NCBI GenBank assembly: GCA_003973265.1
Contig: QNYZ01000059.1
Span: forward strand, 36,207 to 100,206
Origin: Deltaproteobacteria bacterium
GTDB lineage: Bacteria; Desulfobacterota; Desulfobacteria; Desulfobacterales; QNYZ01
Length of the DNA stretch: 64,000 nucleotides
Reading direction: 5' to 3'
Shown here: positions 53,777-62,767 of the stretch, piece by piece
Position numbering within the stretch: the first letter of the stretch is position 1
Layout: each line of letters begins with the position of its first letter
Position numbers and translations under genes: made by a program
Notes under the pieces: model-generated
Databases searched by the model: none
The model's input: the letters and a program-made list of their open reading frames with translations, nothing else
What the model was told of the DNA's origin: nothing

Positions 53777-55423
53777 TCAGTCCGTGGGTATTCGCAGAAA
53801 GGCCGATGTCGCTTCCACTTCTTTTTTCACCCGCACATCATCCCAGTCAAGTGTCTCGGCCACGGTTTCCGCCACACGACCAAGCAGATCGTCTCCCGGA
53901 TGGCCCAGGGTCGCAATCCCTGTTCGGCGCAAGACGATATCCTTTAACGTATACGCCATTTCGTGCCGGACAGCGTATGTCGCCTGGGCCAGAATCTCGC
54001 CGTCCGCATTCAGCCGGTGTGCCAGTACCGGCATTTGTCTTGCCAGGGATAGAACCTCTTTATAATCGGTTCCGTAAAGCCGGCCCAGATGGGCCACCGT
54101 ATCTGCATCAAAATCCGTGTTTTCCCGTTGGATCCGGCGGATAAAGGCATTGATATCCCGAATGTTTGAACCGGTGAGATACTTGCCGCTCGAAACCGAA
54201 CGGCCAGGATGAATCGTCGTTTTATTCCTTAAGTTGTCAATCACTTTTTCGGCCAGATGCCGGCTTGTTGTCCATTTACCGCCCTCCACGGTTATCAGGC
54301 CGGTTAACCCGTCGCCGGCATGATCGTGAATTTCATATTTCCGTGAAGCGGTGTAGGTCTCCTTTGTCCGGCTTGCTACGAGGGGCCGCAGACCACCATA
54401 GCAGTGCAGGATATCTTTATATTCAATAGCCAGGCCGTCAAAAGAGGCATTCACTTCCGATACCAGCACTTCGATGTTCTTGCGGGTGACCCGATAATCA
54501 TCCGGGTCGCCATGATAGGCCGTGTCCGTTGTGCCGATCAGGGTGTGCCCTCGCCAGGGAATCAGGAAGCAATGCCGACCATTCGATGTGGCCGTACTGA
54601 TCGCGGTGGCGTCGTTGATGAGCGGCCTGGTGATGATGTGAATCCCCTCGGATCGCCGCAGCCGATGGTCGCGGACTTCCTGCCCGGCGGCCATGGCCAG
54701 GACCCTGTCGGCCCAGGGACCGGTACAGTTAATGGTGACCTTTCCGCAAACTTCATACGTTTTGTCCCGGATCAGATCGTTTACCACGACACCCTGCACC
54801 GTCTTTCCCGTGTTGTCTGACAAAAACCCGCTGACCCTGGCATAGTTGGCCACTTCGGCATGCCGGGCCATTGCCGATTTGATAAATGCAAGGGCCAGTC
54901 GTTCGGGAAAAATGTTCAGGCAGTCATAAAATATCGAAGCGCCGGTCAGTCCTTTTCGGTTTAACACGGGTTGTCTTTTCAGGGCTTCACCGGGTGACAG
55001 CGCAGTATGGCCGGGTATTTCCTTGGCAGCATCCCAGGTCCTGCGTTTATCAAAGGCCAGAAGATCGTAAAGGATCAGTCCGGCCCTGATAAGCCATTTA
55101 CTACTTCCGGGTAAAGATCGATAGTGGGGAAATAAAAAGGGGAAGGGATAAACAAAGTTTGGTGCAATGTTCTCCAGTGTCCGGCGTTCCCGCAGTGATT
55201 CTCGGACCAGGCCATATTCCATCCGGGCCAGGTAGCGCAGGCCCCCGTGAATGAGCTTGGATGAGGCCGCCGACGTCGCTTCGGAAAAATCGCCCTTTTC
55301 AAAAAGAACGATCCGCAGCCCCCGGCTGGCGGCTTCATAGGCAATGGCCGCACCGGTGATGCCGCCACCGATAACGATAACATCAAAAGTGGTTTTCCCG
55401 CTATGTCCGGTAAATCGCTTCAT
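53777..55423 (-). CDS. Glycerol-3-phosphate dehydrogenase/oxidase (GlpD/GlpA-like)
   Basis: 548 residues. FAD dinucleotide site DVIVIGGGITGAAIAYEA, then LFEKGDFSEATSAASSKLIHGGLRYL, the GlpD signature; ITVEGGKWTTSRHLAEKVI is the second FAD contact and the C-terminal DAO_C part (YAVRHEMAYTLKDIVLRRT) is present. It oxidises glycerol-3-phosphate to DHAP, feeding the quinone pool. AAAGGGTCGGTCCC precedes the ATG. First gene of the three-gene metabolic operon, 46 bases after the response regulator gene, so the five genes could be one transcript. Confidence 0.9.
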   Translation of the reverse strand: MKRFTGHSGKTTFDVIVIGGGITGAAIAYEAASRGLRIVLFEKGDFSEATSAASSKLIHGGLRYLARMEYGLVRESLRERRTLENIAPNFVYPFPFLFPHYRSLPGSSKWLIRAGLILYDLLAFDKRRTWDAAKEIPGHTALSPGEALKRQPVLNRKGLTGASIFYDCLNIFPERLALAFIKSAMARHAEVANYARVSGFLSDNTGKTVQGVVVNDLIRDKTYEVCGKVTINCTGPWADRVLAMAAGQEVRDHRLRRSEGIHIITRPLINDATAISTATSNGRHCFLIPWRGHTLIGTTDTAYHGDPDDYRVTRKNIEVLVSEVNASFDGLAIEYKDILHCYGGLRPLVASRTKETYTASRKYEIHDHAGDGLTGLITVEGGKWTTSRHLAEKVIDNLRNKTTIHPGRSVSSGKYLTGSNIRDINAFIRRIQRENTDFDADTVAHLGRLYGTDYKEVLSLARQMPVLAHRLNADGEILAQATYAVRHEMAYTLKDIVLRRTGIATLGHPGDDLLGRVAETVAETLDWDDVRVKKEVEATSAFLRIPTD

Positions 55424-55469
55424 GGGACCGACCCTTTTTATTTGCGAATCGTGTGATAAATAATCCGGT

Positions 55470-56825
55470 TCAGTTCACGCCATATTGTTTTAATTTCAGC
55501 TGAAGGGTCCGGCGGCTGATTCCGAGGATTTTGGCTGTTTTGGTTCGATTCCCACCCACTTCTTCAAGGGTCTGCAGAATCATTTCTTTTTCGGCCTCTT
55601 TGAGTGTCCGGCCCAGGGTGTGCGATTCACGACGGTCGATGGGGTAGGCCGGGTCTTTATTCAATACGGCGGGAAGCGTATCCGTGGTAATCGTGTCGCC
55701 CTGACAGATAATCACCGATCTTTCGATGGTGTTTTCAAGCTCCCGTACATTACCCGGCCAGTCATAGCGCATAAGCATATCCATGGCCTTGGGGCTTATT
55801 GACTGAATCTGCGACCGGTTTTCTTTAGTATAGCGTGTGAGAAAAAAATCGGCCAGCAAGGGAATATCCTCGCGACGTTCCCTTAAGGGGGGCACTTCTA
55901 TTTGAAAAACATTGAGCCGGTAGTAAAGATCCTCGCGAAATCGCCCTTTACTCACTTCGGTTGCCAAATCCTTATTGGTGGCCGCCATGATGCGGACATC
56001 CACTTCAATGGTTTCGTTTCCACCGACCGGTTGCACCTCTTTTTCCTGAATGGTTCGAAGGACTTTGGCCTGGGTGGACAGGGCCATTTCCCCGATTTCA
56101 TCTAAAAACAGGGTAGATCCGGCTGCTTTTTGAAAGTGTCCGATTCGTTTTTTAACGGCACCGGTAAAAGCCCCTTTCTCATGCCCGAACAGCTCACTTT
56201 CCAGAAGCGTTTCCGGCAGCGCCGCACAATTGATAGTAACCATGGGGCTAACCCCGCGGCTGCTGTGACTGTGAATGGCAGCCGCCACCAGCTCTTTCCC
56301 GGTGCCACTTTCTCCGGAAATTAAAACGGTTGCACTAAACTCGGCCACCATCGTTACTTTTTCAAAGACCTCCTGCATCGCTTTGCTGCGGCCGATAAAA
56401 TTTTCCCCCAGATCCTGCTGGCCCAGGCGTTGCTGTAACCTCCGGTTTTCCTTTTCCAGCCGGTAATGATGCAACGCTCTTTCGGTCAATAATTTAAGTT
56501 CATCGATATCAAGGGGCTTGGTCAGGTAGTCAAACGCCCCCCGTTTCATGGCCTTGATGGCTGTTTTGACCGATGCATAGGCCGTCATCATAATGATGGG
56601 AATTTTGGGGCTGATGGCATGTATCGCCTGCTGCGCGGTCAGGCCGTCCATTTCCGCCATGCGGATATCCATTAGAATCAGATCGAAATAGGTTTTCTCG
56701 ACCGCTGCCACGGCCTCCACGCCGTTTTGGGCCCCTTCGATATCGTAGCCTTCATCTTCGAGGACCGTGGTCAGCATTTTGAGATGGGTTGAATCGTCAT
56801 CGACGATGAGGATTTTCGGGCTCAT
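55470..56825 (-). CDS. Sigma-54-dependent response regulator, ZraR/AtoC-like
   Basis: 451 residues: receiver domain 1-120 with phosphorylation Asp53 (LILMDIRMAEMDG), AAA+ domain with GESGTGKE, GHEKGAFTGAVKKR (sigma-54 contact loop) and FLDEIGEM, and a Fis-type helix-turn-helix at the end (AKILGISRRTLQLKLKQYG). Order and details are very close to E. coli ZraR (e.g. VRMAEMDG, MTAYSSVETA-type block). Its start codon touches the stop of the sensor kinase gene. It should activate sigma-54 promoters, such as the one at 58852. Confidence 0.9.
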   Translation of the reverse strand: MSPKILIVDDDSTHLKMLTTVLEDEGYDIEGAQNGVEAVAAVEKTYFDLILMDIRMAEMDGLTAQQAIHAISPKIPIIMMTAYASVKTAIKAMKRGAFDYLTKPLDIDELKLLTERALHHYRLEKENRRLQQRLGQQDLGENFIGRSKAMQEVFEKVTMVAEFSATVLISGESGTGKELVAAAIHSHSSRGVSPMVTINCAALPETLLESELFGHEKGAFTGAVKKRIGHFQKAAGSTLFLDEIGEMALSTQAKVLRTIQEKEVQPVGGNETIEVDVRIMAATNKDLATEVSKGRFREDLYYRLNVFQIEVPPLRERREDIPLLADFFLTRYTKENRSQIQSISPKAMDMLMRYDWPGNVRELENTIERSVIICQGDTITTDTLPAVLNKDPAYPIDRRESHTLGRTLKEAEKEMILQTLEEVGGNRTKTAKILGISRRTLQLKLKQYGVN

Positions 56826-58610
56826 TTAGGCCTCCTCGGCGCGTGCTGGAGAGAGTGGAAGAACGATAGAAACCCGGCACCCCACATCCTGATTTGGCGC
56901 CGGACTTTGAATTTTAATCTGCCCGCCATGGGCCTCGATTATTTTATGGACAATCGCCAGCCCCAGGCCGGTACCCGTGGCCCGGGTCGTATAGTATGGA
57001 TCGAACACCTGGTCTGATCTGTCTCTGGCGATCCCCTTACCGTTATCTTCAACCCATATCTCCAGTTGGGATTGATCCGGCAGGAGCCGGGAGCCGATAC
57101 GGATACGGCCGCCCTTATCTATTGCCTGAACGGAATTTAATACGAGATTTAACAACGTCTGCGTCATTTTGTCTTTATCGAGCAGCACCGTTCGGTCAAT
57201 CTTCGTCGGTGCCACCTCAATTGAGATTTCTTTTTCCCGGGCCTCGGGCGGTGTTAATTTGACGACATGGTGCAGCAGCGCCGACACATCCGTTTCGGTC
57301 GTTTCGAGTTCCATGGGGCGCGCAAGATCGAGCAAATGGGTAACCACCTGGTTAATGCGGTCGATCTCTTTGACCATGATCTCGGCATATTCCTGTTCCG
57401 TGGGTTTGCCCTGCAGCTTGTGATACAAAAACCGGGCAAAACCACGGATCGAACTCAGCGGATTTCGAATTTCATGGGCAACGCCCGCGGCCAATGTCCC
57501 CACGGCAGCCAGTTTTTCGGCCCGGATGACTTTACGCTCCAGTTCTCTGACACGGGTCAGATCTCTCAATACGATCACGGTCCCTTCCTCATCGGTCCCT
57601 TTCAGGGGTGAGGCGGTTACGTCCAGAACAACATCATCTCCGGCGGGGTGCCGCAAGCGAATCTCCCTGTTGATGACCGGCTGACGTTGTTCAAGAACCG
57701 TATCGATGCCGGAAGCCTTAAAATCGATCCATTCCCGAAGGTTCTGCTGCCGCGTTGGAGAGGCATCCAGGCCGAGCATGTCCCGGGCCTGCCGGTTGGA
57801 AAAAAATATGCCTCCGTTTTTGTCAATGCTTAACAGGCCATCGGCCATACTATTGATGACCAAGTGGCTGAAATCCTGTGAAACCTTAAGGTGCTGGCGG
57901 GTAATATAGTAGTTTTGAATCACGAAAATAAAAAACATCGCACTAGAACCGACCACCAATAGAACCCCCCCCATCAGGAAAGCATGGTGCAGATCGGCAC
58001 GACGACCGGCCTCGTAACTGTCCATTTTCAAACCGATGACCATGATATTGCCGACATGGGGATTGATGTGCATCTGCCCGTGCATCATTTTTCTCATCCG
58101 CCCCATCATGGCCGGAGGTTTCCGCGGATTAAAACGCTTGGCCATTTCATAGGTGCGCTTGCCACTGGCATCTTTCTTCATATGGGCAATAATAGAATTA
58201 TCATCTTTCAGCTGCGACTGCCAATCCGGCTGCAAATATTTCTGTGCCGGGTTGCTGGTGTGTACAATCGTCCCGTTATCATCAATCATATAAAAATAAG
58301 AAATATTCGGGTCATTGGCCAATTCATGAATCAAGTTGGCAATATCGTCTTGCCCCCATGCATGCATCATCATCCCTGACCGCGCGCCGGTTTCAATTGA
58401 TTTCAAAATGGTAAGGCCCAGACGATGCACGAACGACAGCGTCTTTTGCTCCTCACGCTGGAGGTTCCGATACGTGGAAACAGCAATAACCGTCAGCATG
58501 ATGAGCACCGTAGCAATAATCGTAAATGCCGGCATATAAAGCTTTCTGGATTCGGAGCGAGTCTTCATCGTACCGATATTTAAGCAAGTATCATGCCCTT
58601 CGGTGCGCAT
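56826..58610 (-). CDS. Membrane sensor histidine kinase, ZraS-like
   Basis: 594 residues. Membrane segments at about 28-47 and 209-235 flank a periplasmic sensor whose beginning (LTILKSIETGARSGMMM) resembles ZraS. Residues about 168-185 are very rich in Met and His (MMGRMRKMMHGQMH), suggesting metal binding. A PAS domain (~247-360), HisKA with the phospho-His in VAHEIRNPLSS, and an HATPase (GTGLGLAIVHKI) follow. The start at 58610 is supported by AGGAAGGG five bases upstream. It phosphorylates the regulator encoded next. Ligand probably a metal ion; unproved. Confidence 0.88.
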   Translation of the reverse strand: MRTEGHDTCLNIGTMKTRSESRKLYMPAFTIIATVLIMLTVIAVSTYRNLQREEQKTLSFVHRLGLTILKSIETGARSGMMMHAWGQDDIANLIHELANDPNISYFYMIDDNGTIVHTSNPAQKYLQPDWQSQLKDDNSIIAHMKKDASGKRTYEMAKRFNPRKPPAMMGRMRKMMHGQMHINPHVGNIMVIGLKMDSYEAGRRADLHHAFLMGGVLLVVGSSAMFFIFVIQNYYITRQHLKVSQDFSHLVINSMADGLLSIDKNGGIFFSNRQARDMLGLDASPTRQQNLREWIDFKASGIDTVLEQRQPVINREIRLRHPAGDDVVLDVTASPLKGTDEEGTVIVLRDLTRVRELERKVIRAEKLAAVGTLAAGVAHEIRNPLSSIRGFARFLYHKLQGKPTEQEYAEIMVKEIDRINQVVTHLLDLARPMELETTETDVSALLHHVVKLTPPEAREKEISIEVAPTKIDRTVLLDKDKMTQTLLNLVLNSVQAIDKGGRIRIGSRLLPDQSQLEIWVEDNGKGIARDRSDQVFDPYYTTRATGTGLGLAIVHKIIEAHGGQIKIQSPAPNQDVGCRVSIVLPLSPARAEEA

Positions 58611-58699
58611 TACCCTTCCTTTACCGTAAAAACAGCCGAATTTTCACTGTGAATGGCGGGGATCCCGTCCGTATTCGCCTTTAATATTTTATCTAGTCA

Positions 58700-58711
58700 C
58701 CGGAATTCCGG
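58700..58711. repeat. 12-bp palindrome, possible enhancer (UAS) site
   Basis: CCGGAATTCCGG, with further symmetry TCA...TGA outside after a one-base offset. It lies about 140 bases upstream of the sigma-54 promoter, a normal distance for an NtrC-type activator site. Confidence 0.4.
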
Positions 58712-58783
58712 GTGATGCATTCGAACCGGGTGCGTAATTTTTTCCAAATCCAGGCACTTTCACTGCATTGTATGCGTAATATT

Positions 58784-58799
58784 TGCACATAGCCAGCCT
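58784..58799 (-). promoter_or_regulatory. Weak sigma-54 promoter candidate for the sensor kinase operon
   Basis: On the minus strand AGGCTGGCTATGTGCA has GG-N10-GC in register but only a partial match to the rest of the consensus. It would allow autoregulation, as reported for zraSR. Confidence 0.25.
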
Positions 58800-58851
58800 C
58801 GCATAAAATCAGTATCACGTAAAGTCCTAAAAATTCAATGCCATATGAAAG

Positions 58852-58867
58852 TGGCATGCTGTTTGCT
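58852..58867 (+). promoter_or_regulatory. Sigma-54 promoter
   Basis: TGGCATGCTGTTTGCT matches the -24/-12 consensus TGGCACG-N4-TTGCW at all but one position, with GG-N10-GC spacing. Transcription would begin near 58878, about 40 bases before the ATG at 58919, which has AGGAGG upstream. Confidence 0.75.
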
Positions 58868-58918
58868 CAATCAATAGACACAATGTGGTATTTTTCATAC
58901 TGAATCAGGAGGTTCGAT

Positions 58919-59291
58919 ATGCATAGATTCTATCATTCAAGTAGATCATCTGATAAATCGGCTGGCGGATCACGGGTTGGATCAACGGGCCGGCGGTTGT
59001 CACTGCTTCCGGCGCAGCCCGGATATCGCCACATCCTTTTAAATATAACCCTGGTTGGCTTTATTATCGTTATTTTCAACCTCTCACTTGTTGATACGAC
59101 GCGTGCCCATGGCGGTAAAACCCATCAAGCCGAAGGCATAACGGCCCTTGAAGCCGTACAGACGGCGACCGGGTTGTTTGAGCGTCTGGTGGAAAAAGGC
59201 AAACTGGATGAGACCTGGGAAAACGGATTGGTCAAAATTCGTGTGTCGCATCCAGCCGATGCCGGCGGGTCAAATTATACCGTCTCTTTCC
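58919..59291 (+). pseudogene. Small exported protein (DUF6488-like) truncated by an insertion
   Basis: A hydrophobic segment (ILLNITLVGFIIVIFNLSLV) precedes a periplasmic part, RAHGGKTHQAEGITALEAVQ ... LFERLVEKGKLDETWENGLVKI, close to the DUF6488 pattern I recall, with an N-terminal His pair after the signal. The sequence runs in frame to about SNYTVSF at 59290 and then passes into insertion-sequence DNA. The natural C-terminus is missing. It is controlled by the sigma-54 promoter at 58852 and is divergent from the ZraSR-like genes, matching zraP by position. A shortened product of 140 residues would still be translated. Confidence 0.7.
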
Positions 59292-59735
59292 ATCGACGAT
59301 CAAGGCCGGATCGTTTCATGTCCCAAAGGCATCGCACCTGATAAAGTAAAGCAGAATAAGAAGACCTGCAGCGCTGCGTTTCCTGTTACCCGTTGCCGCA
59401 ATTGCAAGATCTTCAGGCAGTGCCCGGTGAGCCAGGGTAAAAAGGCCTTTTATTACCACTACAAAGAAAAAGACGTACGACTTACCCGCAGAAGGCTAAA
59501 TGAGAACACCGCCGCCTTCAAAGATACGTATCGGTACCGGGCTGGAATCGAAGGGGCGATGTCGGAATTTGACCGACTAACCGGCGTTAAGCACCTTCGC
59601 GTCCGAGGTATGAAGGCGGTATGCTTCGCTGTGGTGATGAAGGCCATCGGTCTCAACATCTTACTGGCCGGCAGGTTCAGGAACCGGAAAAAAGCCCCCC
59701 TGAACCACAATGTGGCACCATCGGATCCTTTTTAG
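59292..59735 (+). mobile_element. IS1182-family transposase C-terminal remnant
   Basis: From 59292 a different frame encodes IDDQGRIVSCPKGIAP, a Cys-rich stretch (CRNCKIFRQCP), KDVRLTRRR, and the conserved end YRYRAGIEGAMSEFDRLTGV ... KHLRVRGMKAV and KAIGLNILLA, as in the C-terminal third of IS1182 transposases. The 5' two thirds of the transposase and the left end of the element are absent, so it is inactive. The junction with the truncated exported protein gene is at about 59285-59292. The right end is probably within 59736-59870. Confidence 0.85.
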
Positions 59736-59870
59736 TGGTCTGTGTGCTTGTCAAAAAGCAATTTAAGCACCGAACGAAAAGCTAACCACGATGCTATTAA
59801 AATTTCAGCTAAAATTTTTAAATCGGCCGAAATTGGCTTTTTCGGTTTTTACGAGGCCATCACAATTAAT

Positions 59871-60701
59871 ATGGGTGAAATCAAAAAAAATAGGATTCTG
59901 AAACCTGACACCTTTTCCATCGATTATGGTGTTTGTACCCATATCGGGCAGCGGGACCAAAATCAGGATGCCGTGCTGATAGAATCCGTACCGGTATCTT
60001 TAAACGGAAACGGCTACCTCTTTGCCGTTGCCGACGGCATGGGAGGCCATACTGGTGGCGGTCTTGCCAGTCGGATGGTCTGTGATTGTCTCAATGATAA
60101 TTATAGAAAAAAGATATTGGAAAAGCCGGAAACCGGTCTGACAGATATAAGTCGCTGTTTAACTGAAGCGATCATGCGCGCCGATCGATATATTCGTCTC
60201 CAGGGGTTAAAGGACGACAAACTGGCGGATATGGGAACAACCATATCCTGTCTCGTTCTTTCGGATACTCACCTTATTATCGCCCACGTGGGTGACAGCC
60301 GAATCTACTGTTTGCGGAAAGGCCGCTTAATCCGCCTGACGGTCGATCATACCTTCGTGCAGGATATGATTTTTGAGGGCGAGGTTGATCCCGCCAAAGC
60401 ACACCTGCACCCCCTGCGCCATATGCTCACGCGCGCAGTGGGTACGGGAGAGCCCCTTCCCTGGGTCGATCTTTACATCGATTCGTTAGATCCAGCCGGA
60501 CGGTTGCTGTTATGTACCGATGGGCTATATAATGCGCTGTCAGACCAGCACTTACTTGGCCGGCTTTCGCGGGAAGTGACCGCGACTGATGCGGCCGCAA
60601 AACTGGTGAAACAGGCTCTGCAAAAGGGTGCTCGGGACAATACCACCGCCATCGTCGTTGATTTTAAACATAGCGCCACTGGCCAACCCGGTGAGCGATA
60701 A
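59871..60701 (+). CDS. PP2C-type protein serine/threonine phosphatase
   Basis: 276 residues from the ATG at 59871; upstream in-frame codons belong to the insertion-sequence end and carry no domain. Motifs of the PPM family: RDQNQDAVL, FAVADGMGGHTGG, GTTISCLVLSD, IAHVGDSRIYCLR, LLLCTDGLYNALSD and ARDNTTAIVV, giving the Asp ligands for two metal ions. It removes phosphate from Ser/Thr, most likely from targets of the kinase encoded four bases later. Confidence 0.88.
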   Translation: MGEIKKNRILKPDTFSIDYGVCTHIGQRDQNQDAVLIESVPVSLNGNGYLFAVADGMGGHTGGGLASRMVCDCLNDNYRKKILEKPETGLTDISRCLTEAIMRADRYIRLQGLKDDKLADMGTTISCLVLSDTHLIIAHVGDSRIYCLRKGRLIRLTVDHTFVQDMIFEGEVDPAKAHLHPLRHMLTRAVGTGEPLPWVDLYIDSLDPAGRLLLCTDGLYNALSDQHLLGRLSREVTATDAAAKLVKQALQKGARDNTTAIVVDFKHSATGQPGER

Positions 60702-60705
60702 GACA

Positions 60706-62481
60706 ATGGATTCAGAGATAAATAGACAAGCGTGCTCCCTGCGTAAAACCGGGATGGTAATCGATAGCAAATGGGTCCTCATCGAATGCATCGGAAAAGG
60801 CGGTATGGGTGAGGTTTTTCGCGCCCATCAGCTCAACCTCAAGCGCGATGTCGCCATCAAGCTGATCTCCGAAGAAATTCTGAGAGACTCAGAAAATCCG
60901 GGAGAAGTCGCAAGTGCCATGGATCGTTTACAGAGAGAAGTTCAAACCATGGCTCAGGTGCGGCATTCCAATGTATTACAGATTTATGACTACGGATCGG
61001 TCAGTGTTGGGGAAAAAGATTCCCTGGAGCAGGTGCAGTATATCGCCATGGAGTACGTTCCCGGAAATACCTTGCGCTATACGATGTCCGAAGAGGGTTT
61101 CGGTGTTGATCCCGATCTGCTGGCAGCCTGGATAGAGAAATATTTTCTTCTGGTTCTGGGCGGGCTGGAAGCGATTCATGCCCACGACATCGTTCATCGG
61201 GATATCAAGCCGGAGAATATCCTCATGGATGGCGACATTCCCAAGATCGCCGATTTCGGTCTGGCAAGATCTCCGAAACTAAGAGCCGTGTCCAACTCCT
61301 GGGACGTGAAGGGGACCATGTGCTACATGGCTCCTGAGCAATTTACCGATTTTCGTAAAGCCAATTTTTCGGCGGACATCTATTCCCTTGGAAAAATACT
61401 TTACGAGGTTATCAATGGAAAATTAAACGCCAACATGGTGCCTTTCAAAACAGTCTCCCTAAAAAATCCCGAGGTCGGATTACTCAAGACGATAGACAGC
61501 ATTATCCGCAAGGCCACTGATGAGGATCACCGTAAACGTTATCAATCCGTGTCTGAGATGCGGAAAGCCATCGTCAATGCATTAAATTCCTTCAGCGGGG
61601 AAGTAAAACAACTTCAAACCCACACGGGGGTCCCCCTTTATGTCCGCAGGCTGTGGACCGGAATCATAATCGTTCTGCTGGCCGTCGGAGGGATGGCAAT
61701 TTATCATCTGCTGAACAAGGGCGGGCCCGCTGAAAAAGCGAACCTCGAAGGTGCTGAAATTTCCAGTAACGAGAAGCACACGGATACATCAAAACCGGCA
61801 CCTGCCCGGATGAGCGAAGACGGACGCGAGATGGTACTGATCAACGGTACCGGGCCCGGTCCTGGGTTCTACACTGACGCAGCCCTGGTCACTTTTCATC
61901 ATTACGTTGAATTTCTTAACGAGGTCAGTGAAACCTTGGAGGTGAATGATGATATCGTAAAAAATAACGGAGATATATGGATTTATCTGGGCGATAATAG
62001 TGCTCCATCTGATCAGATTTTTTACCGGAACTCGCGGTTTCACCTGCGGAATGCAGAATGGGCTTCAAAACCAGTCGTGCGGGTCACCTGGCTGGGCGCC
62101 CGGGCCTTTGCCCGCCATTATGACGAACGCCTGCCCACCTACGGTGAGTGGCAGCGCCTCAGCCGGAAGCTTGCCTTGGTACCTGAACCACCGAAAACAT
62201 CGAGCACCGCCTGGGAGGGGGAGGACACCCCGCATTCCAACATGGTGGTGGATATGGAGAGGATGCATACATCGGTTGGAAATACCGGTGGTTTGTTAAA
62301 TGAAAAAAAACAAACGGTCGTCAAGGAGTGGTTGACCCTGAAAAAAGATTCATCTCCAACCAGCCATGTCGTTGAGTGGCCTGTCGCCAGTGCACCGCAA
62401 AACCGGACCAGGCGATATCCCTGGGAAGGATTTTACGACGTGGGTTTTAGAACCGTCATGGATATTCATGCTAAGGAATGA
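60706..62481 (+). CDS. Ser/Thr protein kinase with membrane helix and FGE-like domain
   Basis: 591 residues from the ATG at 60706. Kinase domain about 20-290: IGKGGMGEVF (P-loop), VAIK (Lys52), HRDIKPEN (catalytic loop), ADFGLAR (DFG), CYMAPEQF. A single helix (LWTGIIIVLLAVGGMAIYHL) at about 315-335 leads to an extracytoplasmic FGE-sulfatase-like domain (DGREMVLINGTG, RVTWLGARAFARHYDERLPTYGEW, YDVGFRTVMD). The arrangement puts a possible ligand-binding lectin-like module outside and a Hanks kinase inside. Four bases follow the phosphatase gene, indicating co-translation. Confidence 0.88.
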   Translation: MDSEINRQACSLRKTGMVIDSKWVLIECIGKGGMGEVFRAHQLNLKRDVAIKLISEEILRDSENPGEVASAMDRLQREVQTMAQVRHSNVLQIYDYGSVSVGEKDSLEQVQYIAMEYVPGNTLRYTMSEEGFGVDPDLLAAWIEKYFLLVLGGLEAIHAHDIVHRDIKPENILMDGDIPKIADFGLARSPKLRAVSNSWDVKGTMCYMAPEQFTDFRKANFSADIYSLGKILYEVINGKLNANMVPFKTVSLKNPEVGLLKTIDSIIRKATDEDHRKRYQSVSEMRKAIVNALNSFSGEVKQLQTHTGVPLYVRRLWTGIIIVLLAVGGMAIYHLLNKGGPAEKANLEGAEISSNEKHTDTSKPAPARMSEDGREMVLINGTGPGPGFYTDAALVTFHHYVEFLNEVSETLEVNDDIVKNNGDIWIYLGDNSAPSDQIFYRNSRFHLRNAEWASKPVVRVTWLGARAFARHYDERLPTYGEWQRLSRKLALVPEPPKTSSTAWEGEDTPHSNMVVDMERMHTSVGNTGGLLNEKKQTVVKEWLTLKKDSSPTSHVVEWPVASAPQNRTRRYPWEGFYDVGFRTVMDIHAKE

Positions 62482-62767
62482 TTCTTTATTCACATATCGG
62501 AAGGCCTTAAGGAAACGCACTCAAAGAGGGCAGGAAACCGTAGGGGGTCTGACTTTCCCCTTCGGGAAGTGCAGGGCCGCGCGGTGTACGGGCAATTTAT
62601 TTTGTTCGTTATTTTTCCCTCCGCATCGATAGAACCTGTTCAGACCACCAGAGGTGAAGTGATTAGATCGATATTTATATTACCGGAAACGATAAAAATC
62701 GGCAGATAGGTATCGTATTACTTCTTCCATCACCGGGAGATAAAATACTGCAAAAGGAGAACGGATC

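Larger units (their letters stand above)
58611..58918. promoter_or_regulatory. Divergent regulatory region between the sensor kinase and the small exported gene
   Basis: 308 bases between divergent genes. It holds a strong sigma-54 promoter for the plus strand, a weaker GG-N10-GC candidate for the minus strand (58784-58799), the palindrome CCGGAATTCCGG at 58700-58711, and the inverted repeat ATGCCA/TGGCAT at 58838-58857. Layout is like zraP-zraSR with enhancer sites between. Confidence 0.6.
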
